The notes: generated by a model from the sequence alone, not told the origin. Counted from the first letter of the stretch, positions 8,931-18,103 are shown. The stretch: 64,000 nt of DNA from Bradyrhizobium algeriense (GCF_036924595.1 NZ_JAZHRV010000001.1:6475501-6539500); one strand, 5' to 3'. A program made the numbers and translations.

Positions 8931-9530
8931 TCAATTAAACAGCGCCTCGTCGCCCAGCACCGATTGCCGGAAGCGCGTCGTCAGGATGACGCCGTCCGCC
9001 GGCGGCATCACGAACACCAGCGCCTCGGGATTGATCTTGATCTGGGCGAAGGCCGTTCCCCTTCCCTCATGGGCGAGGTCGCGCAGTTCGGTGACTTCGG
9101 CCATCGTGCGCACGATGCGCGAGGAGCGGATGCCGCAGGCGGTAGCGATGGCGGCGAGGTCGACGCCGGAGGCGGTCGGGGTTTTCTGCATGCCGGTCTC
9201 GCCGAAGCGTTCATTGTCGAGGACGGCGATCGTCAGATTCTTCGGCGCTTCCACCGCGATTGACGCGAGCGAGCCGACATTCATCAGCATCTCGCCGTCG
9301 CCGGTAATGACGATCACTTTTCGCTTCGGCTGCGCCAGCGCCAGCCCGAGCCCGATCATGGAGGCGCCGCCCATCGCGCCCCAGAGCGGAAAATTGTTCG
9401 GATGGTCGCCGGCGGCGGAGACATCCCAGTTCGGCGCGCCGAGGCCGGCGATGACAAGGAGATCGCCGCGGTCGCGCAGCAATTCGTTGACGACGTCGCG
9501 CCGATGCAGGAGTGCGTTGGGATTGGTCAT
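8931..9530 (-). CDS. TPP-dependent decarboxylase, beta (TPP-binding) subunit
   Basis: 199 aa from the ATG at 9530, which overlaps the alpha subunit stop by 4 bp. The thiamine-diphosphate motif is visible as ITGDGEMLMNVG...LDNERFGETG (GDG to DNE). Together with the upstream half it resembles the ComD/ComE sulfopyruvate decarboxylase and phosphonopyruvate decarboxylase family, in which the pyrimidine- and PP-binding domains are separate chains. The 2-oxo acid substrate is not identified: no other phosphonate or coenzyme M genes are nearby. Confidence 0.85.
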   Translation of the reverse strand: MTNPNALLHRRDVVNELLRDRGDLLVIAGLGAPNWDVSAAGDHPNNFPLWGAMGGASMIGLGLALAQPKRKVIVITGDGEMLMNVGSLASIAVEAPKNLTIAVLDNERFGETGMQKTPTASGVDLAAIATACGIRSSRIVRTMAEVTELRDLAHEGRGTAFAQIKINPEALVFVMPPADGVILTTRFRQSVLGDEALFN

Positions 9531-10093
9531 TTGCTGGCAAGCTCCTTGAAGTTCTTGGCGCCGAGCACGCGCTGTCCGATCAGCACCGCCACCGGCTTCC
9601 AGCTGTTGAAGGCGAGGTGCGCCGCGCCCTGCACGGCGGAAGCGACCAGATGCGGCTCGTCCACCTTGTTCACGATCACGCCCATGGCCTCCAGCGAGGG
9701 CCGCGTCCCCTGCCCCATCGGGATCTGCCACGGATTGAACTCGCCCCAATCGCCGCGCATGGTGACGATCATCAACAACGGCATATGACAGATGACGGGC
9801 AGCGACAGCATGTTGATGCAGTTGCCGACGCCGCTCGACTGCAGCAGCAGAACGCCCCGCTCGCCGCCGAGCCATGCGCCGGCCAGCATCGCCACGCCTT
9901 CCTCTTCCGTCGTCAGCGTCACGACGCGGGTTTCAGGGCCGGCCTCGAAGGAGCGGATCAGACGGCTGTGGCCGGCGTCCGGCACTATCGCCACCTGGCG
10001 AATGCCGGCGTCCTTCAGCACGCGATAGATTTCGTCCGGCCACGTCGGCAGCGCTGGTGCCGCCTCGCTCCGTGATTTTGCTGCTTCCGCCAT
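9527..10093 (-). CDS. TPP-dependent decarboxylase, alpha (pyrimidine-binding) subunit
   Basis: 188 aa. Visible features are the N-terminal DEIYRVLKDAGIRQVAIVPD, the conserved glutamate in TTEEEGVAMLAGAWLGG that activates the cofactor, and LLLQSSGVGNCINML. This is the N-terminal domain of a TPP enzyme as a separate subunit, as in sulfopyruvate decarboxylase alpha (ComD). It is the first gene of a two-gene operon and its stop overlaps the beta start, so translation is probably coupled. Confidence 0.85.
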   Translation of the reverse strand: MAEAAKSRSEAAPALPTWPDEIYRVLKDAGIRQVAIVPDAGHSRLIRSFEAGPETRVVTLTTEEEGVAMLAGAWLGGERGVLLLQSSGVGNCINMLSLPVICHMPLLMIVTMRGDWGEFNPWQIPMGQGTRPSLEAMGVIVNKVDEPHLVASAVQGAAHLAFNSWKPVAVLIGQRVLGAKNFKELASK

Positions 10094-10220
10094 CGGGCTC
10101 AGTTTCCTCTGCGATTCCCAAGGTGATTGGCGCGAACCATAGATCGCAGCCTGGCCTTAAGGAATTTGAATGTGGACATGGCTTCTATCGCAAAATTGAA
10201 AGGCTGGGGTGGGACTCGCC

Positions 10221-10327
10221 CTTCGAGACGGCCGCTTCGCGGCCTCCTCAGGGTGAGGGATGGACGCGCGGCTCGGCCTCTCCACGTCATTGCGAGCGCT
10301 CGCGAAGCGCGAGCCCTGGAATGACGG
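10221..10327. repeat. Two adjacent palindromic intergenic repeats
   Basis: The first unit (about 10221-10258) reads CTTCGAGACGGCCGCTTCGC and continues into CTCAGGGTGAGG, with GCCGC/GCGGC arms. The second (about 10285-10327) reads CGTCATTGCGAGC and ends in GGAATGACGG, the same family as the repeats at 23.9 and 63.1 kb. They fill most of the 307-bp gap between the TPP genes and the glyoxalase-fold gene; no gene is seen here. Confidence 0.65.
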
Positions 10328-10400
10328 AGGAAGAGGTCAACTGCGGCTTGGAATCCGGCGCAGGATTTGCTTCCCTGTACCGATCGCCGGAGGAGCTTTC

Positions 10401-11366
10401 ATGACCATCGACCTGACCCGCCGCACGTTGCTTCACCTCGCCGGCGCCTCCTCGCTGGGCGCGGCGGCGATCGCGGCGGCGCAAGCCGAGGGGACCGCAG
10501 GCGGCAGCGGGCCGACCTTTGCCAACCGGACGCCGATGCGGATCGGCATGGTGACCTTGCGCGTGCGCAACCTCGACCTCGTCGCTGATTACTATCGCGA
10601 CGCGATCGGCCTGACTGTGATGCAGCGCTCGGCCACAAGCGCGCGTCTCGGCTCGGGCGGCGTGGCGCTGCTCGACCTCGAACGGCGCGAAAGCGCGGCG
10701 CGCGAGGCACGGAACGCGGCGGGGCTCTATCACACCGCGTTCCTGATGCCGACGCGCAAGGACCTCGCGCGCTGGCTGGTGCACGCGGCGAAAAACAAGA
10801 TCCCGCTGTCCGGCTTTGCCGATCACCTCGTCAGCGAATCCGTCTACCTCGACGACCCCGAAGGCAACGGCGTCGAGGTCTATGCCGATCGTGCGCCCGA
10901 AACCTGGAAATGGGATGGCGGCTCGGTCGCGATGGCAACCGACCAGCTCGACATCGACGGCCTGCTGGCGCTAACGGACACGCGCACGACCAACTATGCC
11001 AAGGCCCCCGATGACCTGCGCATCGGCCATATGCATCTGCGCGTCGGCGACCTCGAACAGGCGGACCGCTTTTACGGCGACGCCATCGGCTTCGACCCGA
11101 CCCGCAAGCGGAGCGGCGCCGCGTTTCTTTCCTCAGGGCGCTATCACCATCACCTCGGGATCAACGTCTGGCAGAGCGCCGGCGCCGGCCCGCGCGACGA
11201 CACAGCCACCGGGCTAGCGTGGTTTTCGCTGGAGGTCGCGACGCAGCAAATTCTTGAGGCCCAAACGCTGCGACTGCAGCAGGCGGGTGCGCCGGCTGCA
11301 GCGATTGAGAACGGCATCGAGACATCAGATCCCTGGGGCACGAAGCTGCGGCTGATCAAAGTCTGA
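10401..11366 (+). CDS. Tat-exported glyoxalase/extradiol dioxygenase-fold protein
   Basis: 321 aa, ATG at 10401 after GGAGGAGC. The N-terminus has a twin-arginine signal (LTRRTLLHLAGASSLG, then an Ala-rich segment) followed by two VOC modules: MVTLRVRNLDLVADYYRDAI (about 50-70) and IGHMHLRVGDLEQADRFYGD. It resembles CatE-type catechol-2,3-dioxygenases of Bacillus. Candidate metal ligands are a His in LYHTAFLMP, the YHHHLGINVW segment and a Glu of the C-terminal strand. A Tat signal on this family is unusual and implies periplasmic action or cofactor loading before export. Confidence 0.82.
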   Translation: MTIDLTRRTLLHLAGASSLGAAAIAAAQAEGTAGGSGPTFANRTPMRIGMVTLRVRNLDLVADYYRDAIGLTVMQRSATSARLGSGGVALLDLERRESAAREARNAAGLYHTAFLMPTRKDLARWLVHAAKNKIPLSGFADHLVSESVYLDDPEGNGVEVYADRAPETWKWDGGSVAMATDQLDIDGLLALTDTRTTNYAKAPDDLRIGHMHLRVGDLEQADRFYGDAIGFDPTRKRSGAAFLSSGRYHHHLGINVWQSAGAGPRDDTATGLAWFSLEVATQQILEAQTLRLQQAGAPAAAIENGIETSDPWGTKLRLIKV

Positions 11367-11466
11367 TGCTGGCAGCAATCGTCGATTAGCCCTGCTCAGC
11401 AGCCCCCGATGGGCCATGCGACCGCGGGACGGAATGAGGTCCATCCCCGCCAGGGCGCAGCAAGCA

Positions 11467-11601
11467 TTATTTCTTCTTGCCGGTACCCAAGGTCGGCTGC
11501 CAGCCTCCGGTCTTCTGACTCGGTGCCGCGGCAATCACCTTGATCTTCTCCTTCTTGGGTTTCTTGGTTTCCCGATTGCCTCTTTGCTCGCCTTTAGCCA
11601 T
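11467..11601 (-). CDS. Small basic conserved protein (44 aa)
   Basis: ATG at 11601 with a strong ribosome-binding site (AAGGAG) gives a 44-aa, lysine-rich protein: it starts MAKGEQRGNRETKKPKKEK and ends QPTLGTGKKK. I recognise it only as a short conserved protein type of Bradyrhizobium; no function is known to me. The high positive charge suggests nucleic-acid or ribosome contact, which is inference. Confidence 0.6.
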   Translation of the reverse strand: MAKGEQRGNRETKKPKKEKIKVIAAAPSQKTGGWQPTLGTGKKK

Positions 11602-11653
11602 GTCGATCTCCTTAGGGTTGATGGTGATGGCGGAACTAACGCAGACTGGTCGA

Positions 11654-11893
11654 CTAGAGGCGCGGCGCGTCCAGATCATATCGGACCTTCAAGGTCCCGA
11701 TCAGATCGAGCGTGCGGGTGCGATAGAAATTGTCGGCCTCCGAAATTGGCCGACTGATGCTCGCGCTCCATCCGTAAGCATCGTCGAAAACAAACATCGT
11801 CATCCCCGACGGCCAGGGACCATGGAGGGTCCTTGCCTGCTCGACAATTATATCCTGGAGCTCATCGGCGGTCTTGCAGGCTCTGATGCTCAT
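11654..11893 (-). CDS. Hypothetical protein (79 aa)
   Basis: Starts MSIRACKTADELQDIIVEQA and has the hydrophobic strand MTMFVFDDAYGWSASISRP. No signal peptide or membrane segment and no recognised domain. It lies in a run of tiny genes on the minus strand upstream of the GH130 operon's 3' end, with normal high-GC codon use. Existence is supported by a clean ATG start and amino-acid composition typical of a real protein. Confidence 0.55.
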   Translation of the reverse strand: MSIRACKTADELQDIIVEQARTLHGPWPSGMTMFVFDDAYGWSASISRPISEADNFYRTRTLDLIGTLKVRYDLDAPRL

Positions 11894-11926
11894 GGCTTGC
11901 CTCCCGGACCTCTGGTGGGCGCTCGG

Positions 11927-12124
11927 CTATCCTTCAAGCTGATCGAACTCATCAGACAACAGGATCCGGCCCCGGGGCGTGGATATCCTCACGTCCAAAT
12001 AACCTTCCTGCAAAAGCTCGTTTGCCTTCTTGACGGCCGCCCCCGCCGCCGCACGGCTGAGATTGATCCGGCCAAATTGATTGTTGCCGCTGATCAGGTA
12101 ATGCAGTTCGGTCGTCCTATCCAT
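11927..12124 (-). CDS. Hypothetical protein (65 aa)
   Basis: Starts MDRTTELHYLISGNNQFGRI and contains AAAGAAVKKANELLQEGYLD followed by VRISTPRGRILLSDEFDQLEG. The pattern (helix for residue selection, then a short beta hairpin) is typical of small uncharacterised alphaproteobacterial proteins. It is 33 bp upstream of the 79-aa gene on the same strand and may be co-transcribed. No function is assigned. Confidence 0.55.
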   Translation of the reverse strand: MDRTTELHYLISGNNQFGRINLSRAAAGAAVKKANELLQEGYLDVRISTPRGRILLSDEFDQLEG

Positions 12125-12499
12125 GCAGGGATGCCACGGCCGACACCGACAAAGGATGGAACTGCGGGACGGTCCGGTCGGCGGCCAAGCAAACCTGGGA
12201 CAACAAAAGCTCCGTTCGCCCGGGCGTGAGCATTCTCAGCCCTCAATCACCCGATCGACGCCGTGGGAAACGCGGTGATGATCGACCCTAGGCTCGCGTC
12301 GCGGGAATAGCGAGCGCTAAAACGCCGCGTAGACAATCGCGATCGCCTTTCCAGCGGTAATGCCCGCACTTAGCGTGTCCCAACCTCAATCGCGGTTACG
12401 GAAGGATAGCTGACACAATCCCGTTGCTTCCGGCTCGAAGCAGATCCACGTGTTCGGTCCGACAGCAGGCCCGATCCGCGGAAAGTTGCCGAGCCTGTC
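12125..12499. other. Intergenic, no gene recognised
   Basis: 375 bp between two small minus-strand genes. I see no convincing reading frame, tRNA or terminator; it may hold the promoter of the 65-aa gene. Confidence 0.4.
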
Positions 12500-12742
12500 T
12501 CAATCGAAGGCCGATGGCAGCTCTCCCTTGCGGAAGATGACCGTCGGCTCGTCATCATAGTCGCCCATCTCAGGATCGCCGGTGGATGAAAAGGCAACAA
12601 CCCCGAGCTTGCTCAAGGCCAGCCGCTCCGCGGTGCGAAGCGCGCCCGTTGCCGTTTTGCAGGCGATCGGAGCGCCCGCTTTCAGGTTTCCTCCCCGGCC
12701 GGCATCGAAGACCTGAACGAAGTAGCTTGTTTCGCGAGCCAT
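12500..12742 (-). CDS. Hypothetical protein (80 aa)
   Basis: ATG at 12742 with AAGGAG six bases upstream. The protein starts MARETSYFVQVFDAGRGGNL and continues with IACKTATGALRTAERLAL and VVAFSSTGDPEMGDYDDEP. The pattern suggests a small soluble alpha/beta protein of a kind common in Bradyrhizobium. Function unknown. It is 43 bp downstream of the GH130 stop on the same strand and could be the last gene of that operon. Confidence 0.65.
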   Translation of the reverse strand: MARETSYFVQVFDAGRGGNLKAGAPIACKTATGALRTAERLALSKLGVVAFSSTGDPEMGDYDDEPTVIFRKGELPSAFD

Positions 12743-12785
12743 GGGGCGCTCCTTTGAGGACGGGCCGCACTGAGCGATTTCTGAT

Positions 12786-14081
12786 TCAGGACATCGATCG
12801 CATCAACGCGGAAATTTGGATTGTTGCAAAGTTGGAGTACGTATCCGATACGGCGTAGGGCAAAATGAGCTGATCATTGTGCGCCATCGCCCCGCAGGTA
12901 TAGACGACGTTGGGAACGTAGCCTTCGCGTTCGGACGGCTCGGGCCGCAACAACGGTTCGCTCGAACGGGCCAGCACCCTGGTGGGGTCGCGCTTGTCGA
13001 GCAGTGCCGCGCCGATCGAATATTTTCGGACCGGGCCGACGCCATGCGTCAGCATCAGCCAGCCCTCCTCCAGCTCGACCGGCGATCCGCAGTTGCCGAT
13101 CTGCACGAACTCCCAAGGGAATTGCGGCTTCAGGATCGGCTGACCGCCTTCCCATCTGTAGAGGTCGTCGGAATAGATCAAATAAAGGTTCTCGTTATCC
13201 TGTCGCGCGATCATGGCGTACTTGCCGTCGATTTTGCGCGGGAACAGCGCCATGCCCTTGTTGCGCGCGGCTGCGCCGTGCAGCGGCGTCATTCGAAACG
13301 AGAGGAAGTCGCTGGTCTCGATCAGTTCCGACCGGATCGCGGTACCCTTGTAGGCGGTATAGGTTGCGTAATAGGTCGTCCGACCGCCATCGCTGAATTG
13401 GACGAAGCGCGCGTCTTCGATGCCGTTCGATTGCGAATCGGTGACCGGAAAGATCACGCGTTCACTGATGTCCTGTGCCGGCTCGAAAACGACGTCGACT
13501 TCGTCGCCCATCGGTCCAGCTAACCGGTGCCTGATCCGGGGACTCGAAGCGAGCCGGGCCGTCGGATCGACTCTGATGCTGCCTTCAGCGGCGATGGTGC
13601 CAGCGCGAAACGTCAGTGACGATACGTGCCCCTCGCCGACGGCTCGGAGGCTCAGAATGAAGCGCAGGCTGCCGTTCGGGATTCCTGACTGGTCGGGGTG
13701 CGGCACGATGCTGGGATTGAACAATGCCGACGCTTCGAACGAGTATTCGTGCAGGAAGTAGGCGCCAATAAGCTGGCGCTGCACTTCGGAAAACGTAATG
13801 TGCGCCAGCAGCGCCTCCTCCATTTCGTCGGCGCGCAGCTCAAATGTCTTCAGCAGGTTGCGGTGCCGGCCCTGGAAGTTCTCCAGCACGTCGGCCAGTT
13901 GGCCGGCCGCGGCCTGCGGATCGAGATTGAGAACACGCTCGACGATATGATTGGCACGGGTCTTGTCGGTCGGGTTGAGATCGCGCGGCTCGGTCGCCGG
14001 CTTGAACGGACGCACGATCACGCGCGCGGGATCGGGACGCAGGTAGAGTGCCTGCCGATTGAGAAAATTGGCTTGTGACAA
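12786..14081 (-). CDS. GH130-family mannoside phosphorylase/hydrolase
   Basis: 431 aa. The five-bladed propeller of GH130 is recognisable: FSDGGRTTYYATYTAYKGTA, then MALFPRKIDGKYAMIARQDN, YSDDLYRWEGGQPILKP, WEFVQIGNCGSPVELEEGWL and LLDKRDPTRVLARSSEPLL. GH130 enzymes phosphorolyse or hydrolyse beta-1,4- or beta-1,2-mannosides; no secretion signal is seen, so it acts in the cytoplasm. It is the last gene of manA - glycosyltransferase - GH130, with 39 bp to the upstream stop. A role in making or recycling a mannose-containing glycan is inferred from this neighbourhood. Confidence 0.85.
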   Translation of the reverse strand: MSQANFLNRQALYLRPDPARVIVRPFKPATEPRDLNPTDKTRANHIVERVLNLDPQAAAGQLADVLENFQGRHRNLLKTFELRADEMEEALLAHITFSEVQRQLIGAYFLHEYSFEASALFNPSIVPHPDQSGIPNGSLRFILSLRAVGEGHVSSLTFRAGTIAAEGSIRVDPTARLASSPRIRHRLAGPMGDEVDVVFEPAQDISERVIFPVTDSQSNGIEDARFVQFSDGGRTTYYATYTAYKGTAIRSELIETSDFLSFRMTPLHGAAARNKGMALFPRKIDGKYAMIARQDNENLYLIYSDDLYRWEGGQPILKPQFPWEFVQIGNCGSPVELEEGWLMLTHGVGPVRKYSIGAALLDKRDPTRVLARSSEPLLRPEPSEREGYVPNVVYTCGAMAHNDQLILPYAVSDTYSNFATIQISALMRSMS

Positions 14082-14120
14082 GATGTCCTCAGTTCGCGTT
14101 TGCGTGAGTGGACGCTTAAC

Positions 14121-16406
14121 TCAAGCGCCGATGGCGCGAAGCGCCACGGGGTTCGTCGGATTGATATTGGCGCGCGCAAGCTGGCGCATCTCGGCCAACG
14201 CCAGCAGGTAGGACACGACCGACTCGCCGCCGCGATTTTCATTGGCACGATCGGGATGCAGCCCATCGCGACAACTGCCGGTCTCGGAATCGACGAGCGC
14301 AACCGACAGGTCGTTGCCGCCAAAGAACCAGAAGAAAACCCCCGCCGCGATGACTTTCCATTCGGCATCGCCGTCCGCGCGCCACGCGGTCAGGCACGCC
14401 GCAATCGTGGCGGTGGCTTCCACCGGCTGCTGATCGAAGGCCCCGGGAGGCTTCCGAAGTTCACCGAAGCTCGTCGTACCCACGGGGCGGAAATGTCCGG
14501 TCGACGCCGTCTGCAGCGTCATCAACCAACGCAGGGTTCTCAAACCGGCATCGACATAGGCGGACGTTTGTGTTGCGAGGCCTGTGGCAATCAGGGCCTG
14601 CGGCAGGCGCGCATTGTCATACGCCAGGCCTCCCTCGAACCACACCCAGTCCGGCGTCTCGACCAGAGCGAGGGCGGACACCAGCGTGTCGGCAAGAGAA
14701 TGCCTGATCTCACGGGCCCGCTGATCATCAGGAGCTGCGGCGCAATAGGCGTCCAGCCCGAGAAGCGTGAAGGCCATGGCGCGAGGCGAGCGAAAGGCCG
14801 CGGCGGTCGACAAGGCTTCGGCAAACAAGGCCGCCGCCCATCGACGCCGTGACCGGCTGGCATCCTTCCGCGCGCATTCACCCAGGGCCCACAGGGTTCG
14901 CCCGTGACTGTCCTCGGAGCCTTCATCTTCGAGCCAGGTCCGGTTGAAACCCATGAAGTTGCGAAAGCGCCTGGTATCGGGATTCCACGCATGCTGCACA
15001 AAGGCGGCAAAGCGGCCCGTCTGGCTTTCCGAAAGCGGGTGCTCGCCCGGTTCATTGAGCGCGCAAGCCAACAGCAACGCCCGGGCATTGTCGTCCACGC
15101 AGTAGCCGTGCGCGCGGTCAGGCACCGAATGCACGGCGTGCTGGAACAGGCCGGTATCGTCGCACATCGACAGGAAATGGCCCAATTGCATATCGGCCAC
15201 CGCGTGACCGTGCAGCGCGATCGCGTCCGGCGCGGCACGCGCGATCACCTTCAGCCGGTGGCCCTGCCGGGCATTTTCGAAGGCGGTCATGTAACGCTCG
15301 GCGGTGCGCTCCCATGTCATCGATCGGCTGGCAGCGTAGGCGCGCTCGCGCATCGCCTGCCGGCGAGGACTGTCGGTAAGCAATCCTGCTAATTCGTTGC
15401 CGGTCCCTGTCGCGTCGCCAAAGGCAACGAGAACGCCGCGCCCGTCGGCCAGCAATTCGCGCGCATGCCAGTAAGGTGTCGAGACGACCGGCTTGCCGAG
15501 GCCGAAGCTGTAGGCCAGCGTGCCCGACGTCATCTGCGCCTCGTTGAGATAGGGCGTGACGTAGACGTCGCACATTGAAATGAATTCGAGCAGCGTGGCC
15601 TGATCAACGAACCGGTCGAGGAATACGACGTGGTCCTCGATGCCAAGTTTGCGCACGCGTTCCATCAGGCTGCCGCGATAGGCTTCGCCCTGATCGCGAA
15701 CCAGATTGGGGTGCGTCGCACCGAGTACCACATAGACCGCGTCCGGCCGCCTTTGCAGGATCGACGGCATGGCGTCGATCATGACCTCGATGCCCTTGCT
15801 GGGGGACAGCAGACCGAACGTCAGAATGACCGACCGGTTGCTAAATCCGAGCTTGGCCTTTGCCGCGTCCGGCGCGACGAACGGAAAGTCGGGGATGCCA
15901 TGGGCAATGACCTCGATCTTTTCGTCCGACACCCGATAGATATCGCGCAGCAGCTCGCGGCCCTTGTTGGCCATCACGACGACCTTCGAGGACATCTCGG
16001 CGATGCGCTCCATCACCGCGCGCTGAGCCGCCGTCGGCGCGGCCAGCACCGTGTGCAACGTCGTGACGACCGGCATGGTCAGGCGCGACAGCAGTTCCAG
16101 GATATGAGCCCCGGCCTCACCGCCGAAAATTCCGAACTCGTGCTGCAGGCAGACGATGTCGAACCGGCCGGCGTTGAGGAACGCTGCGGCGCCGACATAC
16201 TCCTCGATGCTTCCATCCTTGATCTGCAACGCGACCGAGGCCGGATAATCGTAAGTCTGGTCGTGGTCGGTCATCGCCACGATGCAGGTTTGCAGGTTTG
16301 GCCCTGAATTCGAGATCGCGCGCTGCAGGTCCGTCGAAAATGTTGCGATCCCGCAGCGGCGAGGCAATGAATTTCCGATCACCGCGATCCTGCGGAGCGG
16401 CGTCAT
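14121..16406 (-). CDS. GT4 glycosyltransferase fused to a glycosidase-like domain
   Basis: 761 aa. Residues 1 to about 385 form a GT4 (GT-B) transferase: RRIAVIGNSLPRRCGIATFS, the acceptor-side CLQHEFGIFGG, VILTFGLLSPSKGIEVMIDA and an EX7E-like region YLNEAQMTSGTLAYSFGLGK. The remainder (about 400-750) looks like an all-helical (alpha/alpha) glycosidase-type domain, with HGYCVDDNARALLLACAL, GRTLWALGECARK and YDNARLPQALIATGL. Such GT-glycosidase chains occur in other proteobacteria next to GH130 genes. It overlaps manA by 4 bp. The sugar donor is probably a mannose nucleotide, by context only. Confidence 0.82.
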   Translation of the reverse strand: MTPLRRIAVIGNSLPRRCGIATFSTDLQRAISNSGPNLQTCIVAMTDHDQTYDYPASVALQIKDGSIEEYVGAAAFLNAGRFDIVCLQHEFGIFGGEAGAHILELLSRLTMPVVTTLHTVLAAPTAAQRAVMERIAEMSSKVVVMANKGRELLRDIYRVSDEKIEVIAHGIPDFPFVAPDAAKAKLGFSNRSVILTFGLLSPSKGIEVMIDAMPSILQRRPDAVYVVLGATHPNLVRDQGEAYRGSLMERVRKLGIEDHVVFLDRFVDQATLLEFISMCDVYVTPYLNEAQMTSGTLAYSFGLGKPVVSTPYWHARELLADGRGVLVAFGDATGTGNELAGLLTDSPRRQAMRERAYAASRSMTWERTAERYMTAFENARQGHRLKVIARAAPDAIALHGHAVADMQLGHFLSMCDDTGLFQHAVHSVPDRAHGYCVDDNARALLLACALNEPGEHPLSESQTGRFAAFVQHAWNPDTRRFRNFMGFNRTWLEDEGSEDSHGRTLWALGECARKDASRSRRRWAAALFAEALSTAAAFRSPRAMAFTLLGLDAYCAAAPDDQRAREIRHSLADTLVSALALVETPDWVWFEGGLAYDNARLPQALIATGLATQTSAYVDAGLRTLRWLMTLQTASTGHFRPVGTTSFGELRKPPGAFDQQPVEATATIAACLTAWRADGDAEWKVIAAGVFFWFFGGNDLSVALVDSETGSCRDGLHPDRANENRGGESVVSYLLALAEMRQLARANINPTNPVALRAIGA

Positions 16407-17338
16407 ACGTGCGCCTCGGCCAGGCCGGTGAGTTCCGCCAGGTCGGCAGCAACGGCCTGAACAGGTCTGGTCGATCGCCCGGAAAGCCTGTGCAAAAGGG
16501 AGCCGATCGGACCGCTTGCGGGATACGCGATCAGGGCGGATAACCCGTTGGCACCGACTTCGATGCTGGCGCGATCGCCGCCGACGAAGATCGCCTGCCC
16601 GATGGATAGCGCGGCCAATCCGATCGCCGCATGGCCGTCGAGCGCGAGAACCCAGGTTTCCGAATCGGCGAGCAGCGCCCAGCTCGAACCCCCGGGCAGA
16701 TCGAGCCGCTCGAGCACAAAATGTTGGCTCGCGACCAGAACCGTCCGCTCAAGAGTCAGGCGGGTCGGTTGACGTGGAGGCCCAAGCGGAAAGACATTGG
16801 CGACTGCTACGCCATCGTCGATGTGCAATTCGCGTGCTCTGCCGTAGTCGAACAGGCGAAATGTCGTATCGCTGCGCTGCTGAATCTCGGCGAGCACGAT
16901 GCCTGCGCCGAGAGCGTGGATGGTGCCGGCCGGAATGAAGATGACATCGCCTTTCGCAACCGGACGCCATTGAACCAGCTCAACGATCGAGCCATTCGTT
17001 ATCGCCGCGCGTAATTCCTGTGGTGTGATCCGTCGCTTCAGGCCGACGCCGATCTGCGCGCCCGGCTCCGCCGAGATGATGTACCATGCTTCGCTCTTGC
17101 CGTTCGGCATCCCCATCGCGCGCGCAAACGTATCGTCCGGATGGACCTGGATCGACAACGGCGCGCTGGTGAACAACAACTTGAGAAGCAAGGCGGGAGT
17201 CGGCGCACCGCTGTCAGCGCGCTCGAACCAGAGCTCTCCCACGGCATCCCCGGTACCGTCGACGCTGCTCCATGGTTGGAGATCGCTGACGCCCCAAGGC
17301 TTGCGCAAGGCCTGCACGGACGCGTGTTCGATGGACAT
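16403..17338 (-). CDS. manA: Class I mannose-6-phosphate isomerase
   Basis: 311 aa from ATG 17338 (AGGAG six bases upstream). Hallmarks of type I phosphomannose isomerase are visible: PLSIQVHPDDTFAR and later GDVIFIPAGTIHALGAGIVL, which supply zinc-binding His/Glu residues, plus EAWYII. It interconverts fructose-6-phosphate and mannose-6-phosphate, feeding mannose into activated sugars. It is the first gene of the three-gene mannose operon, and its stop overlaps the next start (ATGA). Confidence 0.9.
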   Translation of the reverse strand: MSIEHASVQALRKPWGVSDLQPWSSVDGTGDAVGELWFERADSGAPTPALLLKLLFTSAPLSIQVHPDDTFARAMGMPNGKSEAWYIISAEPGAQIGVGLKRRITPQELRAAITNGSIVELVQWRPVAKGDVIFIPAGTIHALGAGIVLAEIQQRSDTTFRLFDYGRARELHIDDGVAVANVFPLGPPRQPTRLTLERTVLVASQHFVLERLDLPGGSSWALLADSETWVLALDGHAAIGLAALSIGQAIFVGGDRASIEVGANGLSALIAYPASGPIGSLLHRLSGRSTRPVQAVAADLAELTGLAEAHV

Positions 17339-17875
17339 AGCGTCTCCTGACCCGTAACGCGCATGCCGAAGCGACATGCCGTTGGTCGATATCGTCTGTA
17401 GGATTGTGTGGCTAAGCGTCGCGTCTGCGGACTCGCCTTGTTGCGAAACCGGGTACGCTGTTGGTCATATGGATACTGCCGCACCCAATAGCAACCACTT
17501 TGCTTCGCGCGCGGTCGATATCGTAGAAGACGGCACGCCGAGCATGGCTCGGCTCGCCGGAGATCGATCCCGGTTCTACATCACGTTTCTATCGCGATCG
17601 GATTAGATGCGGCATGAACGCTGACCTTGCCTTCGCTGTGGGGATTTCCCTCGACATCGTGACGAAAAGAGCGTCTGCTGCCCCGATCACCGCCTATCCC
17701 AGGCCGCAAGGCGATGGGCGTCCGGGCCTGTTCTGGCGAGGCCCTGCGAATCTCCGGCAAGATCGGAACGATATCTCTCCATCTGACATCTCTCCATCTT
17801 GTGCCGCCGCCCATTCAGACCAGCCGCCGAGCCAGCTCCGACGAGATCATCGCGGTGAACGCGAAAGGAATGACG
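17339..17875. other. Intergenic between manA and a small gene
   Basis: 537 bp with divergent genes on either side, so it should hold promoters for both. A 45-codon plus-strand frame at 17469-17606 shows no family resemblance and no ribosome-binding site, and I do not call it. Confidence 0.4.
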
Positions 17876-18103
17876 ATGAAGAAACCCCTGCTTTCCATTG
17901 AAGAGCCGGAGCCGAAGAAGACGGTGCGGGCCGACAGGCCTCCGACCGAAGGGTTCGCGACGATCGTCGACGGCCATTTCAAGTCGCAGTTTGACACGGC
18001 CGAGGCTGCGGAAGTCTCCGGCCGAAAGCTGAAGACCGCTTATCCGATGCTTCAGGTCCAGGTCTACGATGCCGTCATGAAGGCGCGCACCTTGTTGAGC
18101 TAG
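17876..18103 (+). CDS. Hypothetical protein (75 aa)
   Basis: Two ATGs (17870, 17876) are possible; the AAAGGA that precedes them fits the second, giving MKKPLLSIEEPEPKKTVRAD. The core VDGHFKSQFDTAEAAEVSGR and KLKTAYPMLQVQVYDAVMKA looks like a small alpha/beta unit. No function known. It is convergent with the transglutaminase-like gene. Confidence 0.6.
   Translation: MKKPLLSIEEPEPKKTVRADRPPTEGFATIVDGHFKSQFDTAEAAEVSGRKLKTAYPMLQVQVYDAVMKARTLLS

Noticed and set aside
17469..17606. 45-codon frame between manA and the 75-aa gene
   Set aside because: No ribosome-binding site and no family resemblance.
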